Shown in pieces: positions 12,105 through 14,549 of a DNA stretch of 14,549 nt (positions are counted from its first letter, which is position 1; every line of letters begins with the position of its first letter). A model generated the notes under the pieces. The model was not told where the DNA came from. It ran no database searches and worked only from the letters and a program-made list of their open reading frames with translations. The translations under genes and the position numbers were made by a program. The DNA is from Dehalococcoides mccartyi (lineage in GTDB: Bacteria; Chloroflexota; Dehalococcoidia; UBA2979), in the NCBI GenBank assembly GCA_945888895.1, contig CAMDAY010000029.1:1-14549 (forward strand), in the 5' to 3' direction.

Positions 12105-13223
12105 TTAAGTGCCGGGGACTCCGCGCACCGGCCCACCGTTCCCCCGCGCGACCACCTCGCCGATGCGCCACGCGCCCGGCAGTGCCGCGAGCGTGGCGTC
12201 GAGGTCGCTCGCCGCGACCGCGATGATCATGCCCGCGCCCATGTTGAACGTGCGGAACATCTCCGCGTCGGTCACGTTGCCCTCGCGCTGGATCAGCGTG
12301 AACAGCGGCGGGATCTTCCACGTCGAGCGGTCGATCTGCGCCGCCAGCGTCTCCGGGAACGGCCGGCCGAGGTTGCCGGGGATGCCGCCGCCCGTGATGT
12401 GCGCTGCCGCGTGCAGGATGCCCCGCAGCGGCTTCAGCGCCGGGTAGAACGAGCTGTGCACCGCCAGCAGCGCCTCGCCGAGCGTGACGCCGCCCAGCTC
12501 CTCGGGACGCTCCTCCAGGATCGCGCGCTCGGTGCCCAGGCGCGTGTCGCGCGCCGCCGGGGACTCGTCGCGCATCCCCTTGCCGAGGCCCCAGATCTCG
12601 CGCGCGAGCGAGTACCCGTTGGTCTGCAAGCCCGTCGAGGGCAGCGCCACCAGCGCGTCGCCCTCGGCGAGCCGGGAGCCGTCGATGATCGCGTCGCGCT
12701 CGACCACGCCGACGATGAACCCCGCGAGGTCGTAGTCGCCGCTGCGGTAGACGTCAGGCATGTCCGCCGTCTCGCCGCCGAGGAGCGCGATCCCCTGCTC
12801 GCGGCACGCCGAGCCGATGCCCTCGACGAGCTCGATGCGGCGCTCCTGCGGCAGGTCGGCGGTGGCGAGGTAGTCGAGGAAGAACAACGGCTCGGCGCCG
12901 ACGGTGATCAGGTCGTTGACGTTGTTGTTCACCACGTCGCGCCCGACGCCCTCGAACTGGTCGAGCGCGGCGGCGATCAGCACCTTGGTGCCCACGCCGT
13001 CGGTCGCGCCCACGAGCACGGGGTCGCGATAGCCCTTGTCGCCGAGCGCGAACAGCCCGGCGAACCCGCCGCCGAGGCGCAGCACCTCCGGCCCGTGCGT
13101 GCCTCGACCGATCGCGCCGAACCGGCGCGCGGTCGCGTCCCCCGCGTCGATGTCGACCCCGGCGTCGGCGTAGGAGATGGAGCGTCGAGGTGGATCGGGC
13201 GGGCGCTGAGGCGGGACGGTCAT
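12105..13223 (-). CDS. purM: Phosphoribosylformylglycinamidine cyclo-ligase (AIR synthetase) PurM
   Basis: This 372-residue enzyme uses ATP to close FGAM into aminoimidazole ribonucleotide, step five of purine synthesis. Diagnostic motifs appear in order: SYADAGVDIDAGD (about 17-29), GATDGVGTKVLIAAALDQF, NDLITVGAEPLFFLDYLAT, ALLGGETADMP, PSTGLQTNGYSLAR, HITGGGIPGN and FNMGAGM. Members of the family usually start almost directly at SYxDAG; this one has about 16 extra Pro/Arg-rich residues before it. The ATG at 13223-13221 is used since no start codon lies closer to that motif, although its ribosome binding site is weak. The gene lies about 130 bases after the esterase gene and 128 bases before purH, all in the same direction. 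Confidence 0.96.
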   Translation of the reverse strand: MTVPPQRPPDPPRRSISYADAGVDIDAGDATARRFGAIGRGTHGPEVLRLGGGFAGLFALGDKGYRDPVLVGATDGVGTKVLIAAALDQFEGVGRDVVNNNVNDLITVGAEPLFFLDYLATADLPQERRIELVEGIGSACREQGIALLGGETADMPDVYRSGDYDLAGFIVGVVERDAIIDGSRLAEGDALVALPSTGLQTNGYSLAREIWGLGKGMRDESPAARDTRLGTERAILEERPEELGGVTLGEALLAVHSSFYPALKPLRGILHAAAHITGGGIPGNLGRPFPETLAAQIDRSTWKIPPLFTLIQREGNVTDAEMFRTFNMGAGMIIAVAASDLDATLAALPGAWRIGEVVARGNGGPVRGVPGT

Positions 13224-13356
13224 CGGTCGCACTCACGTCGACGGGGAGGCGCGGGGTCGTGGAGCGTCAAGCGTACCGCGCTTCCCCGCGCGGAGCGAGC
13301 GGGGAGGGCGGCGCGGCGCAAGCGGCGAGGCCGAACCAAACCGCCCAACAGCCGAA

Positions 13357-14187
13357 CTACGTCGCGAACAGGTCGAACAGGCCTCGCATGAACGCAGCGG
13401 GTGGCACGGTCGTATGGTGCTCGTTCGGCACGACCCATGAGGTCACGCTGGAATGCCCGCGCGCGCGCAGGCGCTCCTCGAACTCGCACATCCGGGACAC
13501 CATCCGATCGGTCGCGAGCGGTGCCGTCGGCCACTGGAGCGCCGGTTCCCCTTCTTCTCGCTGCCCAGCAGAGAGGAAGACCCTCGCGGTCCGATCCGTG
13601 CTGCCCGCCACGAGCCGCTGCTCCTCGCGAAGCTCGAACCCGTCGTCCCACCACAGCGAGGGGCTGGAAAGCAGATAGCGCTGGAACAATTGCGGTCGGT
13701 GGAGCAACACATGGGAGCCGAACAGTCCGCCGAATGAATGGCCAGCGAATGTGCGGTCGTTCGGATCGGCGTTGTACTGGGACTCGATCGACGGGAACAG
13801 GCTCGCCAAGATATCCGCGAAATCGTCCGCGCCGCCGTGCTGGAACGCGTCCGCCTCCCGCCCGCTGCGCTCCGTCGGGGTCAGGTAGTAGTTTCGCAGC
13901 ACGTTCAATTCAGCGTTGTCATCCGTGTCGGGACCAACACCAACGATCATCAGGTCTTGCGGAAACCGCTCGCCGCCGGTCCTGGCGAGATTGCGAGCGC
14001 TGCCCACCGCATGCATGAAGTGGGACGCGGGATCGAGGACATACACTGCGCGGGTGCGCCCGAAGGCGGTCGGCACCGGCGGCAGTGCCACCGTCACCCG
14101 CCAACGCCGCCCGTCCGGTGACACCAACGTGTGCATGTGTCCGTTCAGGACGACGAGCGGGCTTGCAGCGCTGAGATGCTCGGCCAT
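13357..14187 (-). CDS. Putative serine esterase, alpha/beta-hydrolase of the Fes/IroE type
   Basis: This 276-residue protein resembles the putative esterase family (PF00756-type) that includes enterochelin esterases. The nucleophile elbow AGHSFGGLFG puts the catalytic Ser at 151; His257 or His258 in PNEHHTT is the likely catalytic base, and an acid is likely between about residues 205 and 235. Other family-like segments are YVLDPASHF (49-57) and RYLLSSPSLWWDDG (170-183). There is no signal peptide, so it is probably cytoplasmic. GGAGGA lies seven bases before the ATG at 14187-14185. The gene lies between purF and purM and has no evident role in purine synthesis; it may have been inserted there. 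Base composition looks slightly less GC-biased than its neighbours by eye. The natural substrate cannot be read from the sequence. Confidence 0.8.
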   Translation of the reverse strand: MAEHLSAASPLVVLNGHMHTLVSPDGRRWRVTVALPPVPTAFGRTRAVYVLDPASHFMHAVGSARNLARTGGERFPQDLMIVGVGPDTDDNAELNVLRNYYLTPTERSGREADAFQHGGADDFADILASLFPSIESQYNADPNDRTFAGHSFGGLFGSHVLLHRPQLFQRYLLSSPSLWWDDGFELREEQRLVAGSTDRTARVFLSAGQREEGEPALQWPTAPLATDRMVSRMCEFEERLRARGHSSVTSWVVPNEHHTTVPPAAFMRGLFDLFAT

Positions 14188-14226
14188 CAACGATCCTCCT
14201 GCCGCGCGACTACGCGCAACCGACGA

Positions 14227-14549
14227 CTAGACGGTCGCGGGCTGGGGGATGATCGAGGACTCGGTCGTGACCTCGTCGCCCGCGTTGCGCGTGGTGTCGA
14301 GGGCGAACTTGTCGAACTGGAGCGGGACGGACGCCGGGTACTGGCCGCTGAAGCAGGCCGTGCACTGGTTGCCCGCGACCTGCCCGGTGGCGGCGACGGT
14401 GCCCTCCAGCGACAGGTAGCCGAGGGTGTCCGCGTTGATGTGCTCGCGGATCTCCTCGACGCTCTGGTTGGCGGCGATCAACTCGCCGCGGGTGGCCATG
14501 TCGACGCCGTAGAAGCAGGGGTGCGTGATCGGCGGCGAGGTGATGCGCA
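14227..14549 (-). CDS. purF: Amidophosphoribosyltransferase PurF, C-terminal part (5' end outside window)
   Basis: The frame enters from the right edge and ends with TAG at 14229-14227; 106 C-terminal residues are visible. The sequence RITSPPITHPCFYGVD followed by MATRGELIAAN and ADTLGYLSLEG is characteristic of the end of glutamine PRPP amidotransferase, which makes phosphoribosylamine in the first committed step of purine synthesis. A CxxC (NQCTACFSGQYP) and the Cys in HPCFYG are at positions consistent with the [4Fe-4S] ligands of Bacillus-type PurF; matching them to that cluster is from memory. The catalytic N-terminal Cys and the PRPP loop lie outside the window. It is the first gene of the purF-esterase-purM-purH series, with a 39-base gap to the esterase. 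Confidence 0.94.
   Translation of the reverse strand, partial: RITSPPITHPCFYGVDMATRGELIAANQSVEEIREHINADTLGYLSLEGTVAATGQVAGNQCTACFSGQYPASVPLQFDKFALDTTRNAGDEVTTESSIIPQPATV

Noticed and set aside
13282..13312. Imperfect CCCCGC/GCGGGG hairpin between the esterase and purM genes
   Set aside because: The stem is short and lacks a T-rich tail on the minus strand, so I cannot support a terminator there.
10690..13391. Plus-strand frames opposite purH and purM
   Set aside because: Shadows of two enzymes identified by many conserved motifs; no independent ribosome binding site or domain is seen.

Overview
The window is a GC-rich bacterial chromosome segment with strong G/C preference at third codon positions. 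Every gene I can support lies on the minus strand, so transcription runs from base 14549 towards base 1. The set of families (a separate b6-type cytochrome b and subunit IV, a Rieske protein with a diheme c-type cytochrome, a PgpH-type HD phosphodiesterase beside yqeY and rpsU, and a DUF4389 protein) fits Chloroflexota, perhaps a Dehalococcoidia or Tepidiforma-like lineage. That placement is inference; no rRNA or other decisive marker is present.

Layout in transcription order. (1) 14549-10387, purine biosynthesis: the 3' end of purF, a putative alpha/beta-hydrolase esterase, purM and purH. The purM-purH gap carries two hairpins and a 20-nt-period direct repeat. (2) 10386-9399: a large paired-hairpin repeat element, then a family 2 glycosyltransferase. 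(3) 9398-5216, respiratory operon: a promoter at 9080-9109, a 33-residue single-span membrane protein too short for ordinary gene calling, a b6-type cytochrome b, subunit IV, a Rieske iron-sulfur protein and a diheme cytochrome c. Together these encode a cytochrome bc/b6f-type quinol oxidoreductase with its own c-type electron acceptor. (4) 5106-4832: two tiny tandem genes for desulforedoxin-like proteins in which the iron ligands have been partly (39 aa) or fully (47 aa) replaced. (5) 4811-1449: hairpins, a good promoter, rpsU (bS21), a strong terminator, yqeY, and the pgpH homologue for c-di-AMP breakdown. (6) 1448-434: a second paired-hairpin repeat element, then purQ standing apart from purS and purL. 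(7) 334-1: the N-terminal part of a DUF4389 membrane protein with an odd Gly/Trp/Met-rich stretch.

The most interesting points are the small proteins: the membrane peptide heading the cytochrome operon, a candidate small subunit of the complex, and the desulforedoxin pair, whose upstream member has His-Asp where the family has Cys-Cys. Also notable are the conserved b6-type cysteine in the cytochrome b, the Ala-Pro-Trp-Tyr sequence where subunit IV normally has Pro-Glu-Trp-Tyr, and the related paired-hairpin elements in three gene-free gaps. I see no CRISPR array, tRNA, rRNA, transposase or phage gene.
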